From Fluviispira vulneris (GTDB lineage Bacteria > Bdellovibrionota_B > Oligoflexia > Silvanigrellales > Silvanigrellaceae): DNA of 64,000 nucleotides. The translations under genes and the position numbers were made by a program. Shown here in pieces: positions 1-8,849 of this stretch. Position 1 is the stretch's first letter. Each line of letters starts with the position of its first letter. The notes below the pieces were generated by a model. That model searched no databases and was not told where the DNA came from. It saw only the letters and a program-made list of their open reading frames with translations. The stretch lies in contig NZ_JACRSE010000003.1 of NCBI RefSeq assembly GCF_014281055.1, positions 62,001 to 126,000 on the forward strand, in the 5' to 3' direction.

Positions 1-1
1 A

Positions 2-1309
2 AAAGGCGCAGAGAACAGTCCATTTGCCTTGCCTCCGTATGATGTCTCCATTGAGCGCAATGTGATTCCAATCAGTTTAATAGCTACGGGACTTGCATTC
101 ATACCTGTACTTTTTTGGTTATTAAATGCACCTATGAAATCCGAAACGGGTCTTATAAATTTACCCACAGAAGTGTCTCTCGGTTTTATTGCTCCAGACA
201 ATTTAAGACTACTTCCTTTTGTGTTTAAAACTCAATACTCTGAAGAGAATGCTACAAAACTTGCTGTATTTTGGGTAAGAGAATTGCAAAAAAGGTGGGA
301 ATATGCAGAAGAAGGAAAAGAATATCAATCCATAATTCCATTTTTAAGAAATGCACATAAATATATTGACTTTGAAACTCCATACGAAAATTGGGAAAAA
401 AAGATATTTGATAACTACAAGAATATTGATCAATCTATTCCTTTTTTTACACTAGAAAGATATTATAAATATTTAAAACCCTATCCAGCATTTTTTACGA
501 CAATTTCTGGCAATGATGGAGAGTCTCAATTTGTTACTTTAATAAAGAGAATAAGTCAACTCAAAAAAGCAGATGCAGCTATAGTTGAATATTTAACCAG
601 TGAACATGAAATATTAAAAGATTATTATAAAAAAGAATTTAATGCTAAAAAAATTGGAATTGTAGAACCACCATCGACAGGTCAAGTGCTTGGTCGCCAA
701 CCTGCTAAATCATTTTATACAGAATTTCAACAATATAAAGATGCAGAGAGAAATGCAAGCATCGCTGAATCATCTGATTTTAGAAGGTCTTTTTATCAAG
801 ATATCGAGAAAAACAAAGAAATACTAGAAAGACAATCCTCATTACTTTCAACTCCAGTTATTTGGATAACAAACTCAAACTTAATTATTCCAGCGAATAT
901 TAAAAGAATTTATGATAATGAAAATAAAGAAACAGAATTTGCAAATATGTGGCACAATGCCTTGTATTCTACGGGTGTTTATAAGATACCAGATCTTCCA
1001 CCCCCCAAAGCATACATTGATATAAAAATGGTTGAGTTTGCAATTTTTAATAAAAAAGAAGAATTAAGATCATGTTATAATACTGTGTTACGCAAAAACC
1101 CTGTGTTACAAGGAAACTTAATATTAAGATGGCGTATATTAGAAAGTGGTAAGGCAGCAAATATTGTGGTTTTGAAATCAAGCATTCAGGATCAGAATCT
1201 GCTAACTTGCATCGAGTCTAGAATATCGGTTTGGAATTTTCCAAAACCAAAGAACGGTTCAGTTATTGTCACTTACCCATTTCAATTTATTGTGACGCAG
1301 AAAAAGTGA
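2..1309 (+). CDS. AgmX/PglI C-terminal domain protein, 5' truncated by the window edge
   Basis: The reading frame is open from base 2. The first possible start inside the window is a TTG at 29 with no Shine-Dalgarno sequence, so the gene very probably begins upstream. A membrane segment (VIPISLIATGLAFIPVLFWLL) lies near the visible N-terminus. The long middle part is charged and unrecognised. The last 90 or so residues match the AgmX/PglI-type tail: one strand of the form GNLILRWRI, a CI..RI..W.FP.P pattern and a final VTYPFQFIV. In myxobacteria such tails occur in gliding-motility and envelope proteins and resemble TonB C-termini. An envelope-spanning role is inferred; the specific function is unknown. 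RNase J follows 11 bases downstream, suggesting co-transcription. Confidence 0.6.
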   Translation, partial: KGAENSPFALPPYDVSIERNVIPISLIATGLAFIPVLFWLLNAPMKSETGLINLPTEVSLGFIAPDNLRLLPFVFKTQYSEENATKLAVFWVRELQKRWEYAEEGKEYQSIIPFLRNAHKYIDFETPYENWEKKIFDNYKNIDQSIPFFTLERYYKYLKPYPAFFTTISGNDGESQFVTLIKRISQLKKADAAIVEYLTSEHEILKDYYKKEFNAKKIGIVEPPSTGQVLGRQPAKSFYTEFQQYKDAERNASIAESSDFRRSFYQDIEKNKEILERQSSLLSTPVIWITNSNLIIPANIKRIYDNENKETEFANMWHNALYSTGVYKIPDLPPPKAYIDIKMVEFAIFNKKEELRSCYNTVLRKNPVLQGNLILRWRILESGKAANIVVLKSSIQDQNLLTCIESRISVWNFPKPKNGSVIVTYPFQFIVTQKK

Positions 1310-1320
1310 TTGGAATTTAA

Positions 1321-2976
1321 ATGGACGATTTTTCTTTAAAAATCATTCCACTCGGCGGATGTGGCGAGATTGGAATGAACATGACACTTTTATGTGTCAT
1401 GGATAAATATTTTTTTGTCGATGGTGGAGCTTTATTTCCGGATGCTTCTCTCTTAGGTGTAGATCTCATATTGCCTGACACAAAATTTATTGATGAAAAC
1501 CAAATTTGGCCTGAAGCTTGGCTTATTACACATGGACACGAAGATCATATTGGTGCCCTTCCACATCTCTATAAAAAATACCCAGCACCAATTTATGGAA
1601 CTGAATTTACAATTGAACTCATAAAAGCAAAATTTGATGATGCAAATATTAATGATGCTATATTAAATAAATGGGGCTTTTTTCAAACTGTTTTTTTTAG
1701 AAATTTAAAAGTTACACCTTTTCCGGTCAATCACAGCATTGCAGATGCTTCTGGTCTTTTTTTTGAAACTCAGCTGGGAAATATCCTGCATATGGGAGAT
1801 TTTCGCATAGATTATTATCCCCCTGAAAAAAGTATGACCCATGAAAATATCAAAAAAGTTATAAACGGTAAAAAAGTTCACCTTATGATGAGTGACAGTA
1901 CAAATTCGTTTCAAACTGGCACAGATTTCAGCGAAACAGAAGTTTTACCAAGCATAGTTGATTATTTAGACAAAGCTGAAGGTATTGTCGTTATTGCAAC
2001 ATTTGCAAGTAATATCTGGAGACTTCAAAGTATTTTTGAATCAGCTAAATTAACAGGACGTAAAATAGCTTTATTTGGCCGATCTCTTTTTCGCAATACA
2101 GAAATTGCAAATAGACTCGGTCTACTCAATTTTGCTGAAACAACTCTTATTGAAATTCAAGATGTGTCTCGCTATCCCAGAAATGAAGTCTGTATTATTT
2201 GTACAGGAAGCCAAGGGGAATCTTTTTCTGGATTGCATCGAATTGCTTGGGATAATGTTGCAGATTTTAAAATTGAAGCTCAAGATACAATAATATTTTC
2301 CTCACGAATTATTCCTGGAAATGAACGCCCTATTGAAAGCATTGTGACTCAGTTGACTCGAATTGGTTGTCAAGTCGTAACCGCAAAAGATGATAAAAAT
2401 ATTCATGTCAGCGGTCATGGTTATCAAGAAGATCTTATCAAATGTATCAAAACAGCAAAACCAATTGCATTTATGCCTGTTCACGGCACATTTAGGCATT
2501 TAAAACGGCATAGAGAGCTTGCAGTGGAATGCGGTCTTCAAGAAGAAAATTGCTTACTCGTTGAAAATGGCGATGTCGTTGTCGCAGGCCCAGAGCTCTT
2601 AGGAGTGGTTGAAACTGTTCATTCTGGTAGAGATTATGTTTGTCCCGGGGGGATTTTTTCTCAATCAAGTCCTATTTATAAAGATCGTGTTGCCCTTATT
2701 TATGGAGGTGTTGTTGCTGTCAGTTTTGTTTTGCCAGAAGTTGGTTATGATTTAATTGGCACTCCAGCTGTTACATTGAAAGGAGTCCCTCTAAATGCTC
2801 AAGAGCTATCGAAAAAAATGTCGATGATTTTTAATTACACAATTGATCTTTGCCTTAAAAAACGAAATTTTAATGATGATACACTCCAAGAAGATTTAAG
2901 AATTGCAGTCAGAAGATATATTGAAAAAAAACTTAATTTTAAAGCCAATATATTAATTTTATTCCAAAGAATTTAA
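1321..2976 (+). CDS. rnj: Ribonuclease J (metallo-beta-lactamase/beta-CASP RNase)
   Basis: A 551-residue protein, the usual length for RNase J, which cuts RNA internally and degrades it 5' to 3' in mRNA decay and rRNA maturation. The metal-binding HGHEDHIG motif is at residues 71-78. Further conserved pieces are PVNHSI, HMGDFRID, GTGSQGE-like CTGSQGES, HVSGHG and MPVHGTFRHL. The metallo-beta-lactamase and beta-CASP parts and a short C-terminal domain all appear present. The ATG at 1321 directly follows the upstream gene, which suggests an operon. The presence of RNase J is typical of deltaproteobacterial-type lineages and Firmicutes but not of enterics. The family assignment is firm; whether it complements or replaces RNase E is not visible. 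Confidence 0.93.
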   Translation: MDDFSLKIIPLGGCGEIGMNMTLLCVMDKYFFVDGGALFPDASLLGVDLILPDTKFIDENQIWPEAWLITHGHEDHIGALPHLYKKYPAPIYGTEFTIELIKAKFDDANINDAILNKWGFFQTVFFRNLKVTPFPVNHSIADASGLFFETQLGNILHMGDFRIDYYPPEKSMTHENIKKVINGKKVHLMMSDSTNSFQTGTDFSETEVLPSIVDYLDKAEGIVVIATFASNIWRLQSIFESAKLTGRKIALFGRSLFRNTEIANRLGLLNFAETTLIEIQDVSRYPRNEVCIICTGSQGESFSGLHRIAWDNVADFKIEAQDTIIFSSRIIPGNERPIESIVTQLTRIGCQVVTAKDDKNIHVSGHGYQEDLIKCIKTAKPIAFMPVHGTFRHLKRHRELAVECGLQEENCLLVENGDVVVAGPELLGVVETVHSGRDYVCPGGIFSQSSPIYKDRVALIYGGVVAVSFVLPEVGYDLIGTPAVTLKGVPLNAQELSKKMSMIFNYTIDLCLKKRNFNDDTLQEDLRIAVRRYIEKKLNFKANILILFQRI

Positions 2977-3078
2977 GTAATTATTTAAATATAAAATTTG
3001 AACTTTAAAGTTTCAAAAGTGCTTGTCGATAAGCATAAGACATTATAGATACTTATTTAAAATGAATGGATTTTATCT

Positions 3079-3849
3079 ATGAGAATATTCACCTTAATAA
3101 TTATTCTTTTATTAATAAATAATTCTTACGGTAAAAACTTAACTATAAAATTAAGCACAATGGACTGGTATCCATATGTTGGCCAGAGCACTCGAAAAAA
3201 TGGAATTGTTCAAAATATCATTGAATCCGCTTTTGATGTGATTAATTATGATATGGAAACAAATTTTATGCCTTGGGATAACGCTTTGAATGAAACAATG
3301 ATAGGAAATTATGATGCTGTTTTTCCCGTTTCTTTAACTGAAGAAAGAGAAAAATATTTTTACTATTCTGAACCAGTTTATTATAATCAATTAGTATTTA
3401 TGGCATCAATTCATTCGAAAATCACCTATAATAAATATGATAATTTAAACAAAACTTATGACGAACTTAAGAAATACCGCTTTGGAGTTGTCCGTGGTTA
3501 TGCTAATGAGAAGAATTTTGATCAAAGAACAGATCTGACAAAAATTATAAGTAACAATGACACTTCTAATTTATTAAAATTAAAAAACAAAACAGTTGAT
3601 ATTATTTATATTGACAAATTCGTAGCAAGTTTTCTTATCTTTAAAATGAATGATCAGTTTAAAGATCAATTTAAATTCCTTGAACCAGATCTTGCTAAGG
3701 AAGCTCTCTATATAGCATTTTCAAAGAAAGCTAAAGATGCATTGATAAAGAGAGATAGTTTTAATGCAGGCTTAAAGAAAATAAAGGAAAGTGGACTCTA
3801 TAAAGAAATTCTTCGTAATTTTCAAAATAATTTCACTCAAACTAAATAA
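3079..3849 (+). CDS. Periplasmic solute-binding protein, family 3 type
   Basis: A 256-residue protein with a signal peptide (hydrophobic stretch IFTLIIILLLINNSYG, cleavage probably before KN). The mature part has the amino-acid-binding/SBP-3 pattern: MDWYPYVG near the start, a GIVQNIIESAF segment, then DAVFPVSLTEEREKYFYYSEPVYYNQLVFM, which matches the family hinge region. No permease or ATPase gene lies next to it, so it is an orphan receptor: it could feed a distant transporter or a signalling protein. The ligand cannot be told from sequence. It stands alone, with about 100 AT-rich bases before it. Confidence 0.75.
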   Translation: MRIFTLIIILLLINNSYGKNLTIKLSTMDWYPYVGQSTRKNGIVQNIIESAFDVINYDMETNFMPWDNALNETMIGNYDAVFPVSLTEEREKYFYYSEPVYYNQLVFMASIHSKITYNKYDNLNKTYDELKKYRFGVVRGYANEKNFDQRTDLTKIISNNDTSNLLKLKNKTVDIIYIDKFVASFLIFKMNDQFKDQFKFLEPDLAKEALYIAFSKKAKDALIKRDSFNAGLKKIKESGLYKEILRNFQNNFTQTK

Positions 3850-3952
3850 AAAAATATAATTTTTAAGTCAATTTTCTAACTTTTGAATTCACCTATTATT
3901 CTGGAAAAATTTGCCGAATAGAAAAAAGAACTTTTTATTAATTGGAAAAAAA

Positions 3953-4618
3953 ATGTTTGAATTTTATAAAATATTTAAAAATTATTCAGTTATATTTTGC
4001 AGAATAAAATATATTTCTTTGTTAATTTTTTTTTATTTTAGCCCCATCTATGCTGCAAATAACGAGTCCTCTGCAGGAATTATTTTGACATTATTTCAGC
4101 CTGATTATGGTAAATTTTCAAATATTGCAACAACTCAAGGACAACCCAAATTTCAAGCAGATATTTTACTTGTTGGAGGTGATGTCACCTTCATGCGAAA
4201 AGGCTTTTTTACCGGTGGCCGTATCTTATTTGGTAATACATCAACAACTTCAGTGAGCACATCGGCAAGCACTTATGAGGTAGCAAATATTGGCTTAAAA
4301 GCTGGATATGGATTAGATTTAAGTATAATAGATTTAAAATTAGGCTCATTTTTTGGTATAGGAAGTTTAAATTTTGCCTCAGTTAGCACTTCATTAAATG
4401 GAACTATTTTATTGGATTATTTGTTTTTAGAACCTTTTGTTATGGTGGGTGTTGCTGGCGGAAAATACTTTTCTGCAAGTATTGGTGCAGGATATCACTA
4501 TGCTTTTCCATACAAGGTCACAACATACGGTTCTACTTTACTGAGCGATCCGACACAAGCCAGCATTGGCGGAATAAATATTATGTTTGAATTGAGTTTT
4601 GGAGATTTTTCTCGTTAA
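3953..4618 (+). CDS. Outer-membrane beta-barrel-like exported protein
   Basis: Read from the ATG at 3953 (221 residues); an in-frame TTG at 3911 would add 14 residues that do not look like part of the signal sequence. An N-terminal hydrophobic segment ends at FSPIYA, a plausible cleavage site. The mature part has alternating short strands rich in Gly, Ser, Thr and aromatic residues (GGRILFGN, LKAGYGLDL, ASIGAGYHYAF) and ends in LSFGDFSR. This resembles a small outer-membrane beta barrel, but I recognise no named family. Its stop overlaps the stop of the convergent fabH-like gene by four bases. Confidence 0.6.
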   Translation: MFEFYKIFKNYSVIFCRIKYISLLIFFYFSPIYAANNESSAGIILTLFQPDYGKFSNIATTQGQPKFQADILLVGGDVTFMRKGFFTGGRILFGNTSTTSVSTSASTYEVANIGLKAGYGLDLSIIDLKLGSFFGIGSLNFASVSTSLNGTILLDYLFLEPFVMVGVAGGKYFSASIGAGYHYAFPYKVTTYGSTLLSDPTQASIGGINIMFELSFGDFSR

Positions 4619-5649
4619 AGTCGAATTAAACTTCCACCCCAAGTGAAACCAGCTCCAAAAGCCACTGTCAAAATAAGATCACCTTTTTTCAATCGCCCTT
4701 GTTCTATTGCTTCGTTGATACAAATTGGAATTGTTGCAGAAGTTGTATTTCCATAGCAATGAATATTGTTAAATACTTTTTCTTTTGGCAATTCCATCTT
4801 TTCTCTAACCATCTCACTGATTCTTAAATTTGCTTGATGTGGTACGAGACATGCAAGATCATTTGCTGTAATATTATGCCGCTTCATAAGAGTCTCTGCG
4901 ACTTCACACATACGTGTCACAGCATGTTTAAAGACAGAACGACCTTCCATAGTAGGATGCCAATCGCCATTTTCCATCGCTTCGGAATTCATAAAACCTT
5001 TTGTTGCCGTCCCTGGTGAACGTGTCAATAAAAGTTCTGCTCCAATTCCATCGCTGCCTAGAATAGTATCTATGACACCAGAAACATTATTTTGCACTGT
5101 AGGCATTTCTTTTTCAGAACACTCAATAGCTTCACAAACGACTGCTGCAGCACCATCGCCAAATAAAACGGCAACATTGCGTCCCTTAGTGGTTAGATCT
5201 AACATTTTGCTTTGTACGTCGGAAAAGACTAGCAATATTCTTTTGTATTGACCACTTTTAATCATAGCTTCAGCCATTTGAGTTGAATAGACAAAAGCAC
5301 TGCATTGAACTCGAATGTCGATAGCAGGAATCGTTGGAAAACCCAGCTTATGTTGAATAATGGGAGCAATGCCTGGAAAATAATAGTCAGGTGACAAAGT
5401 CGATGCAATAATATAATCAAAATCAGATGGTTTTAAGTTAGACGCTGCAAGCACGTTTTTGACAGCTTCTATACCAAGATCTGAAGTCGTCACGGATTCT
5501 TCAACAAAACGCCTTTCACGAATACCCGATCTTTCGGTTATCCAAGCATCGTTGGTATCCATAAGTTTACTCAGATCATCATTGGTGACCTTACCTGGAG
5601 GTAAATACTTAGAAAAATGAGTCATAACCATTTTATATTGCTTTGCCAT
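4615..5649 (-). CDS. fabH: 3-oxoacyl-ACP synthase III (KAS III)
   Basis: A 344-residue thiolase-fold condensing enzyme. The catalytic triad is visible: Cys116 in DIRVQCSAFV, His271 in PHQANLRI and Asn301 in GNTTSATIP. The N-terminal NDAWITERSGIRERRF block is typical of FabH. The enzyme condenses acetyl-CoA or another short acyl-CoA with malonyl-ACP to begin fatty acid synthesis. The stretch around the active Cys (VQCSAFVY) differs from the common NAACSGF of enteric FabH, so a related KAS III with different primer use is possible. It is transcribed divergently from recN and stands alone, without other fab genes nearby. Confidence 0.88.
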   Translation of the reverse strand: MAKQYKMVMTHFSKYLPPGKVTNDDLSKLMDTNDAWITERSGIRERRFVEESVTTSDLGIEAVKNVLAASNLKPSDFDYIIASTLSPDYYFPGIAPIIQHKLGFPTIPAIDIRVQCSAFVYSTQMAEAMIKSGQYKRILLVFSDVQSKMLDLTTKGRNVAVLFGDGAAAVVCEAIECSEKEMPTVQNNVSGVIDTILGSDGIGAELLLTRSPGTATKGFMNSEAMENGDWHPTMEGRSVFKHAVTRMCEVAETLMKRHNITANDLACLVPHQANLRISEMVREKMELPKEKVFNNIHCYGNTTSATIPICINEAIEQGRLKKGDLILTVAFGAGFTWGGSLIRL

Positions 5650-5709
5650 GTAAAGGCTCCTCTATTAAACATGACGATCCCTGAAAATCGAACACAATTT
5701 CTTACAAAC

Positions 5710-5725
5710 TTGCATATAATTGCAA
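5710..5725. promoter_or_regulatory. Inverted repeat overlapping a possible -10 box upstream of recN
   Basis: The sequence reads TTGCA-TATAAT-TGCAA, a five-base inverted repeat around a perfect sigma-70 -10 hexamer (5715-5720). It lies about 110 bases before the preferred recN start. No good -35 is visible at 17 bases. It could be a recN operator-promoter; this is inference. Confidence 0.35.
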
Positions 5726-5836
5726 ATTTTCATGAATGCGCAAGCTCAAAACACATCCCATGAAAAAGATCAAATTGACAGAAATGTGCTTATCCTTTCA
5801 AAGCAAAAAAAAGAAACACTTTTTGAAGGAAATAAG

Positions 5837-7612
5837 ATGTTAAAACGACTTATCATACAAAATCTGGCTATTGCAGAAAATATTTCTGTCAACTTTCATG
5901 AAGGGCTCAATGTAATAACTGGCGAAACAGGGGCTGGAAAATCTCTTTTGGTAGATGCTCTTTGTCTTTTAAGAGGACAACGTGCAGATACAGCCTTAAT
6001 TCGCACAGGTCACGAAAGTGCTCAAGTGACTGGAATTTTTATCCCAAGTAAAAAAAATAAAGAAATCTTTTCCTTACTGGAAGATCTCGGCATTCCATTA
6101 TTCGACGATGCTCCCGAAGAAATTGTGATAAAAAGATTTATCCAACGCAGCGGTAGACATAGAGCCACTGTAAATGAAAATTTAGTCAGTACAAAAATCC
6201 TGCAACTTATTTCTTCTGACTTAATAGATATCAGTAGTCAGTTTGAAAATCAAAGATTGCTCGATAGTGATTCACACACTCTTTTTTTAGATGAGTTTTG
6301 CAATACCATTGCATTACATAAAAAATATCTCGATAAATTTAACCAATCAGTTGATTATTTAAAACAAATAAAAAATACAATTCTAGAGATTAATTTACTA
6401 AAACGTGAAAAAAATTTATATGAATTTGAGCTTTCTCAAATTCGTGAAGCGAATATCTCAGCAGCTGAATTTCAAAAAATAGAGGAAATCATATCTATTG
6501 GTAATAAAGCTAATTATGCTAAAAATATTTGCCGCGAAATAGACGAAATTTTGCAAAGTGGAGAAACAAATTGTTTATCCCAATTAAAATATTGCAAAAG
6601 AAACCTTGAAAAACTTCTAAAAACCACTTCACAATCACAAATCAAAATCAATACCGATCAGATCGATGGAATTATTGCTCTCATTGAAGATTTTATCCAT
6701 AAAAATGAAATAACTTCTTCCCATTTTGACGTAGATGAATCTGTTTTAAATCAAGCTGAAAATAGAATTGAAGTGTATAATAAAATGTTACAAAAATTCG
6801 GTCCAAACATTGAGGATATAGAAAAATATGCCTTAAAATGCGAAGAATATTTAGATAAAACTAATATATTAGAAGATAATTTTAAATTGCTAGTTAATTA
6901 CTGTGAAAACTCGATAAGAGAAACGGTAAATCTTGCTCAAAAACTCAGTTGTGAGCGGCAAAGTAAACTGAATTTTATTTCCTCGTCGGTTGAGCAGGAA
7001 CTCGCAGAACTTGGAATTCCAAAAGCTAAATTCATATGTCAGTTAAAAGAGAATGGTTCTGATTTTTCTAAGGTATTTTCTGAACTAAATTTAAATATTA
7101 AAATCGATCTTTTAAATGCATTTTCTACATTAGCTAAATCAGGGGCTGAAAAAGCTCAATTTCTTCTCAGCACCAATTTAGGTATTGAAGCTCAGCCTAT
7201 AGAAAAAGTAGCCAGCGGTGGTGAGTTATCGAGAATAATGCTTGCCATAAAAAATGTTTTATTTGGTGATGAAAGTATGAGCGTTTTTATTTTCGATGAA
7301 ATAGACACAGGAATTAGTGGAAATATAGCTTCTAAAGTTGGAAAAAAACTTGCAGAATTTTGCAAAAATAAAAAAGGTCAGATTTCTCGTCAAGCTCTCT
7401 GTATCACACATCTCCCTCAGGTCGCATGTTACTCACAAAATCATTTTATAGTTACAAAAGTCCTGCTAGATAATAAAACTGTAACCAAAATAATTCATGC
7501 AAACGAAGAAGAAAAACTAACAGAAATTGCAATATTATTATCGGGAGAAACTCTCAGCCAGGAAAGTCTTGCACAAGCAAAATTCTTAGTGAAACAAGCG
7601 CATGCTCTCTAA
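5837..7612 (+). CDS. recN: DNA repair protein RecN
   Basis: Read from the ATG at 5837 (591 residues), which has GAAGGA six to seven bases upstream. An in-frame TTG at 5720 would add 39 residues before the family's normal MLKRLIIQNLAIAE start. It is an SMC-like ATPase: Walker A GETGAGKS at residues 29-36, a long coiled-coil middle, the signature VASGGELSRIMLA, and Walker B VFIFDEIDTGISG followed by the ITHLPQVA motif. RecN acts in double-strand-break repair. It stands alone and ends two bases from the stop of the convergent MFS gene. An inverted repeat over a TATAAT box lies upstream. Confidence 0.93.
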   Translation: MLKRLIIQNLAIAENISVNFHEGLNVITGETGAGKSLLVDALCLLRGQRADTALIRTGHESAQVTGIFIPSKKNKEIFSLLEDLGIPLFDDAPEEIVIKRFIQRSGRHRATVNENLVSTKILQLISSDLIDISSQFENQRLLDSDSHTLFLDEFCNTIALHKKYLDKFNQSVDYLKQIKNTILEINLLKREKNLYEFELSQIREANISAAEFQKIEEIISIGNKANYAKNICREIDEILQSGETNCLSQLKYCKRNLEKLLKTTSQSQIKINTDQIDGIIALIEDFIHKNEITSSHFDVDESVLNQAENRIEVYNKMLQKFGPNIEDIEKYALKCEEYLDKTNILEDNFKLLVNYCENSIRETVNLAQKLSCERQSKLNFISSSVEQELAELGIPKAKFICQLKENGSDFSKVFSELNLNIKIDLLNAFSTLAKSGAEKAQFLLSTNLGIEAQPIEKVASGGELSRIMLAIKNVLFGDESMSVFIFDEIDTGISGNIASKVGKKLAEFCKNKKGQISRQALCITHLPQVACYSQNHFIVTKVLLDNKTVTKIIHANEEEKLTEIAILLSGETLSQESLAQAKFLVKQAHAL

Positions 7613-7614
7613 TA

Positions 7615-8847
7615 TCAATTATTTTTGGCAATATTACCTTCAAAGAAATCAAGAGATGTATTGTTTGTTTCCTTTAAGAAATAAAGAGAAATTATCCCAA
7701 AAAAGAAAAATACTGCCACAGAAATCATAGAAGCATACCACATATTAGAATAAACATAGGCAAGCCATGGAACAAGAGCATTTATTCCGACCAGTGACGC
7801 ACGCGAAAGACTTGAGATCATGGATGCAGCAGTTGAACGTTGATTGGTGCCAAAACTTTCCACAGCAAGAACCATAAAAATCCCTGGATATCCACTGGCA
7901 AGACCAATTAAACATAAAATAAAATAAAACGAATTTGCATTGAGTGAAGAACCTAATCCAAATAATGAAACTGCACAAACCATGAGGATAAGAGCAGAAA
8001 GGACTGCAAGCCTGCGACTAGCAGTTAATTTAGCAATATATGGAAATAAATGTGATCCTAAAAATGAACCTATAAAATAAAATGCTAAAGATATTGATTG
8101 ATTGACAGTTTCTTTCATCCCAACCTGTTTAGCAATTTCTGGGGCAAAATTAATAAAAAATGCCATAAACCAAAATGGAATATTTGAAAATGTGAGAGCA
8201 AGAATTTTAAACACAGAAGTTTTATTCGCTAATAATTGTTTAATATTCCCACGTGCAATATTTTTTTGCTGCTTAATATTTTTAAATAAAATAGAATCAG
8301 CAAAAGAAATTCTTGCCAAAAGGATAATTATACCAGCAATACCACCGATTAAAAACATTGTTTGCCAGTGAAAAGCACTGCCAATATAAGCAGCGAGCAT
8401 ACCACCCACAATACCAAATGAATAAACAACTCCAGAAACAAATCCACGTTTTTCTGCTGGTAAAATTTCACTTAATAGCGTGATAGATGCAGCAAACTCT
8501 CCTGCTAAACCGAGCGCTGCGACAAAACGCATGGCAGTAAAGATCTGAATATCTGTTGTAAAAGCATTTATAATAATTGCTATTGAGTAAAGTAAGATCC
8601 CAAATCTCACAGCTGACAATCGACCGAATTTATCACTCCAAATGCCACTTAAAATTCCTCCAAGGACAAGACCTAACGCTTGGGCATTAAACATATATGC
8701 CCCAACACGCATAAAGTCTTCTTCAGGCACCCCTAAAGATCTTAAAACCGGAACTCGCACGACAACAAATAAAGACAAATCATAGAAATCAATCAAATAT
8801 CCAATTGCTAGGAAGAAGACTATAAACTTATAATTTTTATTTTCCAT
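7615..8847 (-). CDS. Major facilitator superfamily transporter
   Basis: A 410-residue protein with about twelve hydrophobic segments. The MFS loop 2-3 motif is seen as GILSGIWSDKFGRLSAVR, and the first helix contains GYLIDFYDLSLFV, as in the metabolite:proton symporter branch (sugar, aromatic acid or organic acid carriers). The substrate cannot be assigned. It begins two bases after menE ends, so it is probably the last gene of the menaquinone operon. A link to menaquinone precursors is only contextual. It converges on recN. Confidence 0.82.
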   Translation of the reverse strand: MENKNYKFIVFFLAIGYLIDFYDLSLFVVVRVPVLRSLGVPEEDFMRVGAYMFNAQALGLVLGGILSGIWSDKFGRLSAVRFGILLYSIAIIINAFTTDIQIFTAMRFVAALGLAGEFAASITLLSEILPAEKRGFVSGVVYSFGIVGGMLAAYIGSAFHWQTMFLIGGIAGIIILLARISFADSILFKNIKQQKNIARGNIKQLLANKTSVFKILALTFSNIPFWFMAFFINFAPEIAKQVGMKETVNQSISLAFYFIGSFLGSHLFPYIAKLTASRRLAVLSALILMVCAVSLFGLGSSLNANSFYFILCLIGLASGYPGIFMVLAVESFGTNQRSTAASMISSLSRASLVGINALVPWLAYVYSNMWYASMISVAVFFFFGIISLYFLKETNNTSLDFFEGNIAKNN

Positions 8848-8849
8848 AA

